A stretch of DNA of 64,000 bases from an uncultured Geobacteraceae bacterium (GCA_903875605.1 CAIQWT010000087.1:62001-126000); one strand, 5' to 3'; shown: positions 25,942 through 36,913, numbered from the stretch's first letter. Notes: a model not told the origin generated them from the letters alone. Made by a program: numbers and translations.

Positions 25942-27776
25942 TGAAAAGCGAACTTATCAAGCATTTGCCCAAAGGTGTCGCTATTCTGCTGATGGCTGTC
26001 TGCTTAACAGGGATGATCAAAATATTGCCGATCCCTCTCTGGCCGACGGTGTTTAGCCTGACTGACATTGATATAACCGGAATCCCTAAAACACCCCCCA
26101 AATATAATCTTTCCACAAGCGATCCCTTAGTCGCTGCTGAATACAAAACGCTGCTGAACTACGTGCTCCTGACGCTCCCGGAGCGAACGAACCAGAGCAC
26201 TAACCAGATCCTGTTTCCTGAACTGTCAGGCGTTATATATGATTACAAACGATATAATGTAATCCTTGATAGGGCTGCGGATGTTGAAATTTCCTTTGTT
26301 TACGAAAACGCAGGTTACCGCAACAGCCTGGGGTATTTCAGCTTCGATCCTGCCCATCCGCCGACGAGATTGGATCTCACAACCGGCACCAGCGTAAACA
26401 AAGTCATGGTTGACGCCATTATCTTTCCCAACGCCTCGTTTTTCAATGCGGGCGGTTCAGTCAATGGCCTCTATACAGGAGATACCCTCAAGATCACTAT
26501 TGACGCCCCGAAGCTTGCCGGCTACTCCTGGAATGCCGGGAAGGATTGCACTGTTGCTGGAAACTGCACCGCTGGCATCGGATTTTTCCTCGTTGCTGAC
26601 GGCTACCAGAATATTGTCAACTTCAGCCAGGTAAGCACCAACGGCGGTGTCAGGCCATATCCGGACCCCAACTGGGTATTCTACTCCCTGAAAGAGATGA
26701 ATCCGGAAACCGACATAAATCTCAGACAGCACATGACTCTACTAAATGTACCGAATACGTCACTGTTTGCACTCGCCTTCGAGGATATGAACCGCTCCGC
26801 CGGGAGTGGCTGCGATCATGACTTTAATGATGCCGTTTATCGCCTCACTGTGAATCCAATAGCAGCCTTCACCAATAAAAACAGCATTTACAGTGCTCCC
26901 ATCACAAATGATAACGATAACGATGGCGTTCCCAACAGCGTAGATGAGTTTCCCTCTGACAGTCAACGAGCCTCATCAGTCTGGTATCCCTCCAAAACCG
27001 GATGGAACACCCTTGCTTATGAGGATATGTGGCCCAGCACCGGTGACTACGACATGAACGACCTGGTGGTAAATTATCGTTACCGTCAGATTCTTAGGGC
27101 GGATGGCACTATCAAAGAGATTGAGGTCCTTTACCAGTTGACGGCCACAGGAGCCGGACAGCATGATGGCTTTGCCCTTGAACTAACCGGCATTCCATTT
27201 GCCACCCAGCTTGACTATGCAACGTTGAAAATAAACGGCGCGACAGCAAGCAACATAAGCCCGATCCAGTCCGTGCTGGGCAATACTAATATCTACCAGG
27301 TGTTCAGAATTTTTGGCGATGCATACGTCTCGTTCGGGCTTAGTTCAACTGATTCAAGAAAAGTTAACACGGTAAAAGGGGGAGTCACAAAGCCGGCCAT
27401 TACGTACCAGCTGAATGTAGCCTTTAAAGACACACTTACCAAATCACTGTTTACCTATACTCCACCGTATAATCCATTCCTCTTCAAATCAAACTCGGTG
27501 GGTGAGGAGGTCCATCTCCCCGGTTACCCGCCAACGTCAGGCGCTGATAAATCCCGGTTCAACACATCAGATGACGACAGCGGAGTAAAAGGGTACTACT
27601 TAAGTAAACTTGGTCACCCTTGGGCACTCAACATACCCTCTGCCTGGAAGTGGCCGGAGGAAGCAATCGATATCCAGCGCGCCTATCCCGATTTCAAAGC
27701 CTGGGCTGAATCAGGTGGAGTGCAAAAACCGGCCTGGTATTTAACTCCAAGCACAAATTCAGCATACATCCATTAA
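25938..27776 (+). CDS. LruC-domain secreted protein
   Basis: 612 residues. An N-terminal hydrophobic signal (VAILLMAVCLTGMIKIL) precedes a DUF4114-like domain with FALAFEDMNRSAGSGCDHDFND (about 272-295). The acidic DNDNDGVPNSVDEFP loop resembles a thrombospondin-3/EF-type calcium site. The LruC domain follows, with YEDMWPSTGDYDMNDLVVNY. LruC and DUF4114 proteins are surface or secreted and of unknown biochemical role. Position inside an EPS operon suggests a matrix or adhesion function, which is inference. No PEP-CTERM or LPxTG anchor is visible. An ATG three bases downstream is an equally possible start. Confidence 0.8.
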   Translation: MMKSELIKHLPKGVAILLMAVCLTGMIKILPIPLWPTVFSLTDIDITGIPKTPPKYNLSTSDPLVAAEYKTLLNYVLLTLPERTNQSTNQILFPELSGVIYDYKRYNVILDRAADVEISFVYENAGYRNSLGYFSFDPAHPPTRLDLTTGTSVNKVMVDAIIFPNASFFNAGGSVNGLYTGDTLKITIDAPKLAGYSWNAGKDCTVAGNCTAGIGFFLVADGYQNIVNFSQVSTNGGVRPYPDPNWVFYSLKEMNPETDINLRQHMTLLNVPNTSLFALAFEDMNRSAGSGCDHDFNDAVYRLTVNPIAAFTNKNSIYSAPITNDNDNDGVPNSVDEFPSDSQRASSVWYPSKTGWNTLAYEDMWPSTGDYDMNDLVVNYRYRQILRADGTIKEIEVLYQLTATGAGQHDGFALELTGIPFATQLDYATLKINGATASNISPIQSVLGNTNIYQVFRIFGDAYVSFGLSSTDSRKVNTVKGGVTKPAITYQLNVAFKDTLTKSLFTYTPPYNPFLFKSNSVGEEVHLPGYPPTSGADKSRFNTSDDDSGVKGYYLSKLGHPWALNIPSAWKWPEEAIDIQRAYPDFKAWAESGGVQKPAWYLTPSTNSAYIH

Positions 27777-27908
27777 CGCTAGCTTAAACACTAAGGAGGA
27801 AATAACAACCTAATTTCATTAAATAATATGTATTTGAACATTCCACTTTTTGGTGAAATAATTATGGATGTACTATCATAAATTACTGTGAATTCAGGCG
27901 AACCTCAT

Positions 27909-29702
27909 ATGCCCCATAAAAACAGCAAATACATCATATTTATCTGCCTGCTGACACTTGCTGTCATCTGGAGTGCCCTCTTTTACTTTACATCACTCGA
28001 CCGGAGAGTGGCGGTTACCGCCGGTGAGGTCGGTTCGGCAAATCTGGCTATAGCATTTGAGGAGCATGTCAAAAATAATGTCCAGAGTATCGACGGGTTA
28101 CTGTTGCAGCTGCGAGATGCTTATCAGCGGAACCCTCGGAACTTCGCCGATCAGATTCATGTTTTAGCGGAGAACAAGGGTATGGCAGACCTTCTGATAC
28201 TGATCACCATCACCAACAAACAGGGGATAATGGTCTTTAACACCAAAGGATTGCCGGATATCCCCATTGATCTGAGTGACCGCGAGTATTTCCAATTACA
28301 CAAGAATGAGCAGGTAGATAGGCTTGGTATCAGCAAGCCGTTCATCGGGCGGATTTCTAATAAATGGGGCTTACCGTTTACCCGTAAAATAGTGGATAGG
28401 ACCGGTTCTTTTGCAGGAATAATCGCCATCGCCATTGATCCGGACTATTTTTCCAATTTTTATAAAAAGATTGATATCGGCGAGGGGGGAGCTGTAACTT
28501 TGGTCGGCTTGGACGGCGTCATCCGTGCCAGAGCAGCGAGAATCATCACTGCAAAGGAGCCAAAGGGATTAACTCTTCCGCCGGATCGCCCTTTTTTTAA
28601 TCCGGCCAAGCCTGCAGCGGGAATATACACTGTACCAAGTGGCGTAGATGGGATTACTCGTATCGGAGCGTATCGACGCCTTCAGGATTATCCTCTTGTG
28701 GTACTTGTCCTGCAATCCGAAGATGAAATTCTGGCGGGACCTAAGGTACGTAAAATCCAGACATATTATGCCGGTTATTTTGCCTCTATTCTCACTATGC
28801 TCGTTGGCTGGTTATTGTTGAGAAACGAATATCGGCGGAGTGAACTGCTTCTAAAGCTTCTGGAAAGCAAAGAAAAGCTCCACATTCAAAATGATCAGTT
28901 GCAGGCAACTGAAGAGATGTTGCGTCAACAGATTTCAGAATACGAAGCTGCTCAGGTGCAGCTAAAAGCAGCTACTGCGGCAGCAGTGGCTGCAAGTATT
29001 GCCAAGAGTGAATTCCTGTCAACCATGAGCCACGAGATCCGTACTCCCATGAACAGTGTTATTGGCATGACATCAATGTTGCTGGAATCTGGACTTAACG
29101 ATGAACAGTATGAATATGCCGAGGTAGCAAACAGAAACGGTGAAAACCTGTTGAAGTTGATTAATGACATTCTGGATTTTTCTAAAATTGAGGCGCAAAA
29201 GCTGGATTTGGAGATAATCCCTTTTGATCTGCGGGATCTCATGACCGAAACAGTCAAACTTTTAGCTGTAAAGGCTGCGAATACCGATCTGTCACTGGCC
29301 TGCCTTATTGATCCTGAGGTTCCCTCACTCCTTAAAGGAGATCCGGGACGTTTACGTCAGATCATCACAAACCTGGCCGGCAATGCTCTAAAGTTTACCG
29401 AAAAAGGAGAGGTCACCATCTGCGCATCGCTTAAATCAGAAAAGAATTGTATCGCCGAAATTCTTTTTGAAGTTCGTGACACAGGCATTGGTATTCCTCA
29501 AACGCAGCAAGCAGCTATTTTTGCACCATTCACCCAGGCGGATGGCTCTACCACTCGTAAATATGGCGGAACTGGGCTTGGACTCGCCATCTGCAGACAG
29601 CTCGCAGAACTGATGGGTGGAAAGATTGGCGTAATAAGTAAGGATGGAAAGGGTTCTACTTTTTGGTTTACGGCACAGCTTGAAAAACGAGACTGTTCCT
29701 AA
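27909..29702 (+). CDS. Sensor histidine kinase with dCache-like periplasmic domain
   Basis: 597 residues from ATG 27909; a GTG 21 bases upstream is also possible and neither has a clear ribosome binding site. Membrane helix one is [20 protein letters not shown] and helix two is [19 protein letters not shown]. Between them is a Cache-type sensor ([37 protein letters not shown]). HisKA has [17 protein letters not shown]; the ATPase has [20 protein letters not shown] and GTGLGLAIC. No receiver is attached. The receptor ligand is unknown; the phosphatase-regulator at 13955 is one candidate target. Confidence 0.88.
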   Translation: MPHKNSKYIIFICLLTLAVIWSALFYFTSLDRRVAVTAGEVGSANLAIAFEEHVKNNVQSIDGLLLQLRDAYQRNPRNFADQIHVLAENKGMADLLILITITNKQGIMVFNTKGLPDIPIDLSDREYFQLHKNEQVDRLGISKPFIGRISNKWGLPFTRKIVDRTGSFAGIIAIAIDPDYFSNFYKKIDIGEGGAVTLVGLDGVIRARAARIITAKEPKGLTLPPDRPFFNPAKPAAGIYTVPSGVDGITRIGAYRRLQDYPLVVLVLQSEDEILAGPKVRKIQTYYAGYFASILTMLVGWLLLRNEYRRSELLLKLLESKEKLHIQNDQLQATEEMLRQQISEYEAAQVQLKAATAAAVAASIAKSEFLSTMSHEIRTPMNSVIGMTSMLLESGLNDEQYEYAEVANRNGENLLKLINDILDFSKIEAQKLDLEIIPFDLRDLMTETVKLLAVKAANTDLSLACLIDPEVPSLLKGDPGRLRQIITNLAGNALKFTEKGEVTICASLKSEKNCIAEILFEVRDTGIGIPQTQQAAIFAPFTQADGSTTRKYGGTGLGLAICRQLAELMGGKIGVISKDGKGSTFWFTAQLEKRDCS

Positions 29703-29713
29703 GAGGGTTCATT

Positions 29714-30301
29714 ATGAAAAACATTATTCTATCTGTTTTTGCAACCGCCATCTCCATCCCCTTCCGCTTGCTTCGCCCGTTAGGCTATTACTGGGGGCGG
29801 ATCTGGAATGGCGGGCGGGCGGCAGCGCTGATTCGCGGTCTCGATTCGTCGGTACAGTTTGACGGAAGTGTTACTGTGCTGGGTACCGGAAATGTGATGA
29901 TTGGCGAAAAGGCCCGAATTGGTGATCTGGCCGAGCTTACAACAAATCATGAAGGAGTCATCAGGATAGGGCGCGAAGTGCGGCTTAATAGGGGAGCAAC
30001 CATCTGCGCCTACACGGAGGTGTCAATTGGCGATTTCAGTATGGTGGGTGAATTTGTGTCAATTCGTGATGCAAACCACGGCATCGCGAAGGGGGAACTG
30101 GTACGCAACCAGAAGCACGATGCAAAACCGATCCGAATCGGCAAAGATGTCTGGGTAGGGCGCGGCGCCTGCATTTTACCGGGAGTCACAATCGGTGATG
30201 GTGCAATAATAGGAGCTAACAGCATCGTGACAAAAGATGTACCGGAAAATTGTATCGCCGCCGGGATTCCGGCAAAAGTTATCAGGGAGAGGTCGCTTTA
30301 A
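29714..30301 (+). CDS. Hexapeptide-repeat acyltransferase
   Basis: 195 residues. An N-terminal hydrophobic stretch precedes a left-handed beta-helix: GTGNVMIGEKARIGDLAEL, RIGREVRLNRGATIC and IGKDVWVGRGACILPGVTIG. DANHGI carries the catalytic-type His seen in maltose/galactoside O-acetyltransferases. IIGANSIVTKDVPENCIAAG is the standard family ending. It probably O-acetylates a sugar of the polymer or precursor. AGAGGG precedes the ATG. It faces the next gene tail to tail with one base between. Confidence 0.85.
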   Translation: MKNIILSVFATAISIPFRLLRPLGYYWGRIWNGGRAAALIRGLDSSVQFDGSVTVLGTGNVMIGEKARIGDLAELTTNHEGVIRIGREVRLNRGATICAYTEVSIGDFSMVGEFVSIRDANHGIAKGELVRNQKHDAKPIRIGKDVWVGRGACILPGVTIGDGAIIGANSIVTKDVPENCIAAGIPAKVIRERSL

Positions 30302-30302
30302 A

Positions 30303-31229
30303 TCAATGCCCCCGCAGTACATACGCGCAGAGACGCCATGCTCCCCAATTAAGCGGTTGTTCCTTCATTGCCTTCAGGGCATACTTTCGAGCTGTTGGGA
30401 GATGCCCCGCTTTTAGCGCCCACCATGACCATTTGATATAAGCATCGCCAATATCCTGCCGATCTTTTATCGGTTGCGGGTGAAGAGACGCGCTTTTGTA
30501 ATCCAGCCCCCTGCGCAGACATGCATCCTTAACCGCTCGCACGGCCGAATCAGCCTGTTTGTTCCCATGAAGATAGCCGATACTTGACAGATGTTGCCGA
30601 TATTTCAGCAGTACTTCTGGTATATTAGCCAACTTTCCGATCTCGGCCAGTCGCAGAAACAGGTCAAAATCCTCGGCGCAGGGATAATCTTCCCGATATC
30701 CCCCTACCCTCTCTACTGCGGTTTTGCGGAGGGCTACTGTCGGTTGGAAGAATATCGAGTATCCAGACATATTAGTCTCATCGATTTCTTCGTGAACAAA
30801 TTTGTTGCCCATCTCGGTGATTGGCATATCTTCCGCATCAACCAGCAATATCTTCGAGCCTACGGCAACGCAATCCGGATTTTCAGTCAGGAACCTGATC
30901 TGTTTCTCAAAGCGATCCGGCATACAGATATCATCTGAATCCATCAGGATTATGATGTCTGCTCTGGCTAACCGGTTTCCCTCATTGCGCGTTGCAATAA
31001 TACCCCTGTTCGGCCAATGATATACCATGCAGCGACTATCAGTCTCCTGATAGCGGTCTAGAATTTCGGATGAACCGTCACTGCTGCCGTCATCGAGCAG
31101 GAGCACCTCAAAGTTGCTGAATGTCTGGTTCAGAACCGAATCAACCGCCCGTTCAAGATATTTCACAGTGTTGAAAACCGGAATTACTACACTTGCAGCA
31201 GGTTTTATGTCGGTATTTACTTGAGACAT
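30303..31229 (-). CDS. Family 2 glycosyltransferase
   Basis: 308 residues. The GT-A domain shows SVVIPVFNTVKYLERAVDSV, LLLDDGSSDGSSEILD and the DxD-type metal site ILMDSDDICMPDR. FQPTVALRK and YPCAEDFDLFLRLAE are acceptor-side and catalytic-base motifs. GTAGGAG lies before the ATG. The last 50 residues (WWALKAGHLPTARKYALKAM) look like a TPR-type helix pair. It follows the flippase gene by nine bases and should add one residue to the repeat unit. Confidence 0.87.
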   Translation of the reverse strand: MSQVNTDIKPAASVVIPVFNTVKYLERAVDSVLNQTFSNFEVLLLDDGSSDGSSEILDRYQETDSRCMVYHWPNRGIIATRNEGNRLARADIIILMDSDDICMPDRFEKQIRFLTENPDCVAVGSKILLVDAEDMPITEMGNKFVHEEIDETNMSGYSIFFQPTVALRKTAVERVGGYREDYPCAEDFDLFLRLAEIGKLANIPEVLLKYRQHLSSIGYLHGNKQADSAVRAVKDACLRRGLDYKSASLHPQPIKDRQDIGDAYIKWSWWALKAGHLPTARKYALKAMKEQPLNWGAWRLCAYVLRGH

Positions 31230-31238
31230 TGTAATCTC

Positions 31239-32642
31239 CTACGACAACAGCATCGCCAAACATTTGCCGACAAGCGTACCAATCGGTAAAGCCGGCAGCA
31301 CCATGAGTTCACGTTTGATATCAAGAATGCCGTTTACTTTTTTTAAATAGTAGGTAAGCGGGATGCTGATGAATGAATTTGTTGCGATAACCCATAGCGC
31401 CCCGTCAAATCCGTAATATTTAAAGATAATTGGAAGCACAATATAGAGTGGCAACAACCTGCAACCGATGAGCGGTATGAGTAGCTTGGGCGTTCCTCTG
31501 GCCATATAATATTGACCGGTGACGCCGAAGCGGGTCTCAAACAGTGCCAGGGACAATACCTCCAGCATCGGTCCCGCCGAGGCGTAGCGTGCATCGTACA
31601 GCGCTGTGATAATGACTCGTCCAGAAAAGAAGAGCATGCCGGTTAAAAAGAGCAATACGAGATCAATCGGCACTCGCAGCTTGTAATATTTACTGAGCAG
31701 CTGTTCCGGCTTGTCGCGAAGGATTTCGCTTAACAGAGGAAACGATATATTATCTATCAACTTTGCTGCCACCTGCTGAATGGAAGAGATCATCATAAAC
31801 GCTATGGAATAAAGACCCAGTATTTTGGCATCTACCAACCCTCCAAGCATCAGACGGTCACCACTGGCAACCAGAAATCCCAGTATTGACGAAAGAAATA
31901 CCCACTTACCGTAACCGATGATCTCACGGAAAGATTCCTGATCCCAGGACAGCTTGTTTTTTGGGCCGCTAAGCAGCGTGTGACTGAGAATCACCCTTAC
32001 CACAGAGGCAAACAGGGCACCTGCCACCAGTACCCATATGGTCTTACTCACCAAAGCCCAGCCGAGCATGAAAATAAGCGCGATTATCTGACTTGCCAAT
32101 TCGATCTGAGTGACTCTTCCCAGTTCCATTTTACGGCGTGCAAGAGCCAGTTTGTTCGATTCAAATCCTGAAAAAAGAGCTGAAAATGACAGTGCAAGAA
32201 TGACATACGGCAGAATACTGTTAGCGTAGGCGCTCCCCGCCGGCAGCAAATGATAGGCTCCAGCCAGATACAGCCCCAGTGCGATCAGCATTGCCAGTGT
32301 CCAAAGAACAGCACCGCGCAATATCTGGACCACCCAGGCGGTATTCAGGAAAACAGGATCTTCCCCGCGCCGACTCTGGATAATGCTCTGGCCAAGGCCG
32401 AAATCAGAGAACAGCGCCAGGCCGAATAAAATGATATTGGCAATCGCCATAACTCCAAACATTTCCGGGATTAGCAGACGAGTCATTATGAGGTTGCTGC
32501 CCAGACGCAGCACCTGACTTATGCCATAGCCCACAAGAGTCCAGCTGCCAGCGTGCAGCACACGGGATTTAAGTGATCGGGCAGCAGGGGGGGGAGATTC
32601 TTCTTGCTCAGGCAGAGTGGTGGGGGGGGAGTTTGTTGCCAT
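31239..32642 (-). CDS. Wzx-like polysaccharide flippase (MOP superfamily)
   Basis: About 467 residues from ATG 32642, preceded by AGGA at six bases; in-frame ATGs up to 39 bases upstream are alternatives. Some twelve to fourteen membrane helices are visible after a cytoplasmic Pro-rich start. GSWTLVGYGISQVLRLGSNLIM (split here for length: GSWTLVGYGISQ / VLRLGSNLIM) and TRLLIPEMFGVMAIANIIL are typical of the polysaccharide synthesis/export family. It should flip lipid-linked repeat units across the inner membrane. The predicted polymerase and Wza/Wzz partners are in the facing operon. Confidence 0.86.
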   Translation of the reverse strand: MATNSPPTTLPEQEESPPPAARSLKSRVLHAGSWTLVGYGISQVLRLGSNLIMTRLLIPEMFGVMAIANIILFGLALFSDFGLGQSIIQSRRGEDPVFLNTAWVVQILRGAVLWTLAMLIALGLYLAGAYHLLPAGSAYANSILPYVILALSFSALFSGFESNKLALARRKMELGRVTQIELASQIIALIFMLGWALVSKTIWVLVAGALFASVVRVILSHTLLSGPKNKLSWDQESFREIIGYGKWVFLSSILGFLVASGDRLMLGGLVDAKILGLYSIAFMMISSIQQVAAKLIDNISFPLLSEILRDKPEQLLSKYYKLRVPIDLVLLFLTGMLFFSGRVIITALYDARYASAGPMLEVLSLALFETRFGVTGQYYMARGTPKLLIPLIGCRLLPLYIVLPIIFKYYGFDGALWVIATNSFISIPLTYYLKKVNGILDIKRELMVLPALPIGTLVGKCLAMLLS

Positions 32643-32742
32643 AGTCATTCCTGACATTCCAGTTATTTGTAACAACATCATAGTTGATTTGTCACAAATA
32701 GCAATAACCTCCGATGTTTTAAAACCTCGATGGATTTACTTC

Positions 32743-34258
32743 CTACCGCTCCAGCATCTCCCGCACCTTATTCATAAGCTCTGATGGATGCACCGGTTTT
32801 GAAATAAACTCCGCATCCTCACCAAGGTCGCCCAGCTGCTGGATGATGTTAGCACTGTAGCCGCTGTAAAACAGCACCCTGACGTTCGGCTTGATCGGCC
32901 AGATCCCCTCGCACGCAGTTTTGCCGTTCTTGTTCGGCAAAATCATATCCATAATAATCAGATCGATAATATCTGCGTTGTCCTTAAACTTTTCAACAGC
33001 GTCCAGGCCATCCACGGCAACAATTACACGGTAGCCAAATCCGGTCAGAATATTATCCATAAAGTCCAATAAATCATCATCGTCTTCCACAATCAGAATC
33101 GTCTAAACCCCTGCCAAAGTTTTTAAAGAGGCAGTTTTTTTCACATCCGTGATGATGGTCTTTGATTCTACAATCGGCATATATATAATGACATTGGTCC
33201 CATGGCCCGGCTTACAGGTTACATCAATGAATCCGTGGTGCTGCTTTACAATTCCACATACAATTGCCAGCCCGAGTCCAGTACCCTTGCCAGCCTCTTT
33301 TGTAGTAAAAAATGGTTCGAATATTTTTCCCATGGTAACTTCATCTATTCCGTGTCCGCTATCGTTAACTATTATGACGGCATAATTCCCCGCTCTCCTG
33401 AACCTGATGCAGTCATTAAAATTTCATCGATGTTAGATCCGTACTGATGGTCAGCTCACCCCACATCTGGCATGGTATCCCTTGCATTTGTTGCCAGCAG
33501 AGTGTGCGTTAGCCCTGCCGCATGACCGGAGGCCAATATTAATTTTTAACATATTCCTGCAGTTTATAATTCTGCTGTTCCTCCATCTGAATCAAGCCGC
33601 TGTAGCCGTTGATATCACTAAGAGCATTATTGAAATCTGTGCTAACCCTCCGGCAAGCTGCCCGACTGACTCCATCTTCTGTGATTGAATTAGCTGCTCT
33701 TTGAGTTTTTTGCTCTCGGAGATATCGACAAGCATCGTTTGCCTTGAGATTGTGCCGTTCACTCTATAGATTGGTGAGTTGATTACATCGTACCACCCGC
33801 CATCTCTTGGATCTTTATGCTCCCAGCGAACTGGTTTATCCTTAAATACCTGCTTAGCGATGCACCATTCACATAAGGTGTCAAAATCATACAGAGCCTT
33901 GTAGCAATATTCTCCAGTTGCATCCCGCCCGACCTGCCGGATAAAACGGTCATTCACATACTAAATACGACGATCTTCTCCGCAGATGTAGACATTACCA
34001 TCAATAGCATTAATCATCGTCCGATACTTTTCTGTCAAAGTAGCGACTACGCCCTGCCTCCAGTTCTATCTGCGTGCGGCGCAGTTCATTGTTCTGCATC
34101 TCCAGCTCAATTTGAAGCACCTGCAGTTCATGAATAATCTGCTTATTTTTCTTTGGAGAGGGCATTTCCGTGATTAAGGAATCATTTGTCCGGAACAATT
34201 CTTCGGCTCGCTGGCGTAGTTCCTGAGCTGTTTCGCTTGGAGTTGTTGGCATGATGGA
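32743..34258 (-). pseudogene. Decayed PAS-hybrid histidine kinase
   Basis: One gene broken into pieces in order. 34258-34010 encodes the N-terminal TAQELRQRAEELFR region, also found in the regulator at 8433. A PAS domain follows with a frameshift and an in-frame TAG (GEDRRI then stop then YVNDRF). The DHp start KMESVGQLAGGLA is intact, but one base is missing at the phosphoacceptor His codon, so the DFNN motif continues in another frame. The middle of the ATPase domain is shortened and shifted. [20 protein letters not shown] is intact at 33333. A TAG at 33105-33103 then separates it from a complete receiver (32743-33102, ILIVEDDDD, MDMILPNKNG, ISKPVHP). The receiver alone might be expressed from GTG 33090. 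Confidence 0.85.
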
Positions 34259-34333
34259 GTCTCCAGTCATACCATGGCAAAAAACGGTATGTCACAATTT
34301 CCACACACCTAAATATCGTTAAGCAGATTCCGG

Positions 34334-36913
34334 CTACTTCATAAAATACCAATGCCATGCAGTCGAACTGAAATTAACGGTATATCGCCCGTCAACGTAT
34401 TTCATGCCGATCGGTTTTTCGAGATTTCCCGATCTGCTGACTGGATACAGTTTCAATCCCTTGGGCGCGGTAAACGTAACTATACCTACTACCGGTTCGG
34501 ATAAAAAACGTGATTTATCTGCCGGATCAGGTTGCGAACGAGCCATTAGAGTGATGAAAATATTGCCGGATTTTTTGATATCCCGTTCATCCAGGCTCTG
34601 AATAGCCACGACAGCCTTTTTTGTCCTGATAGAGAAAACAACGTTGTTCAGCCTGATAGTTTTGCCACCTATGGCACCGGATGCAATCTGGGATCTAGAT
34701 GTGTCAATCGTATGGATGCCTTTTTCCCAATCGCGTTTCAATTCACCGGTGTCAGACTCTACGAAAGATCGACCTGCCGGTATGAAATCCCTGTTCATGT
34801 CATGTACTACTGATATTTTTCCGTCCGGTGCTGTGGCACCCCTCAGCCATGGCAGTTCCGGCGTGCCCGGTATTCGAACGCTGAAGCGGCTGGTTTCAAG
34901 CAGGGTACGAATTGTTTTTGAGGTAGACGGATCTTGGCGGGTGAAGAAAAACGAGGTGCGATCAGGCTGCAACTCGAAATTGTTTCTGGCTGGGGCAACA
35001 TGGTTTTGTCGATAGAGGAGAGCTGCTGCCGGCATCAGCCCCATAATCGCTGGATCGTTGAAAGACGAATAATTGCTGCCGGCAACCGCTCCGTTCAGAG
35101 GCACCTGACTGTAGCCGTACAGCATGAGTGCGTTCCACCCTTGCAGACTGGCAACGCTGGCGGTGAAAAGCGGTGCAGTAAAGCGATCTGCAGCCGGGAA
35201 CGGTTCGATGTTCCACTCCGTCACCGAAAGCGGCTTATCCGCAACCTGCGCGGCGCCAATCCAGGCAAGAAAGCCGTTATAATAACGGGGATTACGCGAA
35301 ATATCTTCCGCGGTGCCATACGAATGGGCATCGATAACGTCTCCGTCTGACAGAGAAGGCAAACCGGACAACCCCATCCCGCCCCAACTGCTGGTGGTTA
35401 CAATCAACGACTTTACTCCCATTTTTTTCAAAGGGTCGATCATGTTCCGGTTGAAGCGATGCTCCACATCGTTCAGGAAAATTTTGGACTCCCCCATTTC
35501 CCAACTCCGCATGGTTTTGTCATACGAAAGGTTGTGGGCTTTTGAGAATATTTGCGCATCCGCCGCAAGCAGTTTGTTGTGCAGCGGCACTCCTTTGTTG
35601 CCAAGTAGTGCGTTGCCGAAATGCTGCGACAGATCATTCTCATTGGTCAGCAACAGCGCAATAACCGCCGGGTCGTCCTTGTATGCGATGCCGGTAAAAG
35701 CATTGACATGTGAAAGATAGGCCGAGTTAAATGCCTGCATCTTCCTCTGAATACTGACGTTGAGGTAATTAAAGCCCTTTGCTTCGCTGGAGAATTTACC
35801 TTTAGCCAGGTCGTCAAAATTATCGATTTTGTCATTCTTTGTGAATGTTCTGCCGACATGCAGATCCAGCCAGAGATAGACCCCCTGCTCTTTCAGACAA
35901 TTCATCCATAGATCCAGCTTGCGTAGCGACTCAGGTGATAATTCCATGGTGTTGTCTTCCGGATTTTTGAAAATATTCGGCTTAACCCATTTCGAGTCAT
36001 GGTGATGGATTCTTACTAGATTGAAACCGAGTTGCGCGATGCGCCGGGCATGCTTCCTGATATTTTCATCACTGGTACTGAAGAGCGTGTGTGCCTGAAG
36101 ATTTGCCCCCCAGAATCTGGCCGGAGTACCATCGGCAAAGATGAGTTCAGCCCCGTGCGCCTTGACAAAACCATGATTTCCGGCGGGTAAATCACGCTTA
36201 TCAAGGAAAGATAAATCCACCACTGATGTATCGCCTGGCAATACATCAGCGTGCCATTTGGTAAGATCAATATCATCATAATCGAGGCTTACCGGACCGG
36301 ATAATTTGACTGATTCATCTACAGTAACGGTCATCACCGTCTGCAGTTTTCCACGTTCAATAGCGGTAAAAAAAAGAGCGCGGATGGTGTCCTGCTGCTG
36401 TTTTTCAAAGTATATGCGGGCAAGAGCCGGGGAAAACTGTACCGTCACCAGACGCCCGTCATGAGTCTGCCAGCGCCACCCACTGTTGCCGGACAACAAT
36501 TCAGGAGGTTTTGCCATTGACGGAAATCCGGGATAGCTGCGCAGAAATTTGAATTCAATGCCAAAACCGACTGCATCGGTAATGCTCTGCTGTTTGTCCC
36601 ACCTGTACTTCCAGTAGAATTGATTCGGATGTGCGTTCTTATTCACCGTCCCGGCAAAATCGATCCCCAGGCCGGCAACACGACCGGTAAATGAGGAACG
36701 TAAACTCCCTCGCTGATATACAGAATGAACCTGTGAATCAGTCCATTTCCAGTTTTTAGCCCAACCTATATAGGATGATGTAATAATTGGCAGAGATTTA
36801 TCTATCGCAGAAAACAGGGAAGTTTTTTCATTGATTAAAATGCTGTCCAAAGCATAACTATACTGGCTGATGCTCAGAAACAGGGCAATGAAACATGCAT
36901 AAAAAACAATCAT
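34334..36913 (-). CDS. Large secreted glycoside hydrolase, GH5/GH-A clan-like
   Basis: 859 residues. The signal peptide is MIVFYACFIALFLSISQYSY with a likely cut near Ala21. A beta-rich domain (about 45-245) precedes a TIM barrel: FWGANLQAHTLFS, LGFNLVRIHHHD and YLWLDLHVGR are early strands. LLLTNENDLS (Glu425) fits the acid/base NE motif, and PLSVTEWNIE (Glu566) fits the nucleophile of clan A enzymes. DGDVIDAHSYG is a conserved strand-six type motif. A C-terminal beta domain follows. It probably trims or releases the polysaccharide made by this locus; many EPS operons carry such a hydrolase. The exact family is uncertain. Confidence 0.8.
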   Translation of the reverse strand: MIVFYACFIALFLSISQYSYALDSILINEKTSLFSAIDKSLPIITSSYIGWAKNWKWTDSQVHSVYQRGSLRSSFTGRVAGLGIDFAGTVNKNAHPNQFYWKYRWDKQQSITDAVGFGIEFKFLRSYPGFPSMAKPPELLSGNSGWRWQTHDGRLVTVQFSPALARIYFEKQQQDTIRALFFTAIERGKLQTVMTVTVDESVKLSGPVSLDYDDIDLTKWHADVLPGDTSVVDLSFLDKRDLPAGNHGFVKAHGAELIFADGTPARFWGANLQAHTLFSTSDENIRKHARRIAQLGFNLVRIHHHDSKWVKPNIFKNPEDNTMELSPESLRKLDLWMNCLKEQGVYLWLDLHVGRTFTKNDKIDNFDDLAKGKFSSEAKGFNYLNVSIQRKMQAFNSAYLSHVNAFTGIAYKDDPAVIALLLTNENDLSQHFGNALLGNKGVPLHNKLLAADAQIFSKAHNLSYDKTMRSWEMGESKIFLNDVEHRFNRNMIDPLKKMGVKSLIVTTSSWGGMGLSGLPSLSDGDVIDAHSYGTAEDISRNPRYYNGFLAWIGAAQVADKPLSVTEWNIEPFPAADRFTAPLFTASVASLQGWNALMLYGYSQVPLNGAVAGSNYSSFNDPAIMGLMPAAALLYRQNHVAPARNNFELQPDRTSFFFTRQDPSTSKTIRTLLETSRFSVRIPGTPELPWLRGATAPDGKISVVHDMNRDFIPAGRSFVESDTGELKRDWEKGIHTIDTSRSQIASGAIGGKTIRLNNVVFSIRTKKAVVAIQSLDERDIKKSGNIFITLMARSQPDPADKSRFLSEPVVGIVTFTAPKGLKLYPVSRSGNLEKPIGMKYVDGRYTVNFSSTAWHWYFMK

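Noticed and set aside
34644-35720. Several plus-strand ORFs of 120-140 codons
   Set aside because: They are antisense to the glycoside hydrolase, whose reading frame has a signal peptide and both catalytic Glu motifs.
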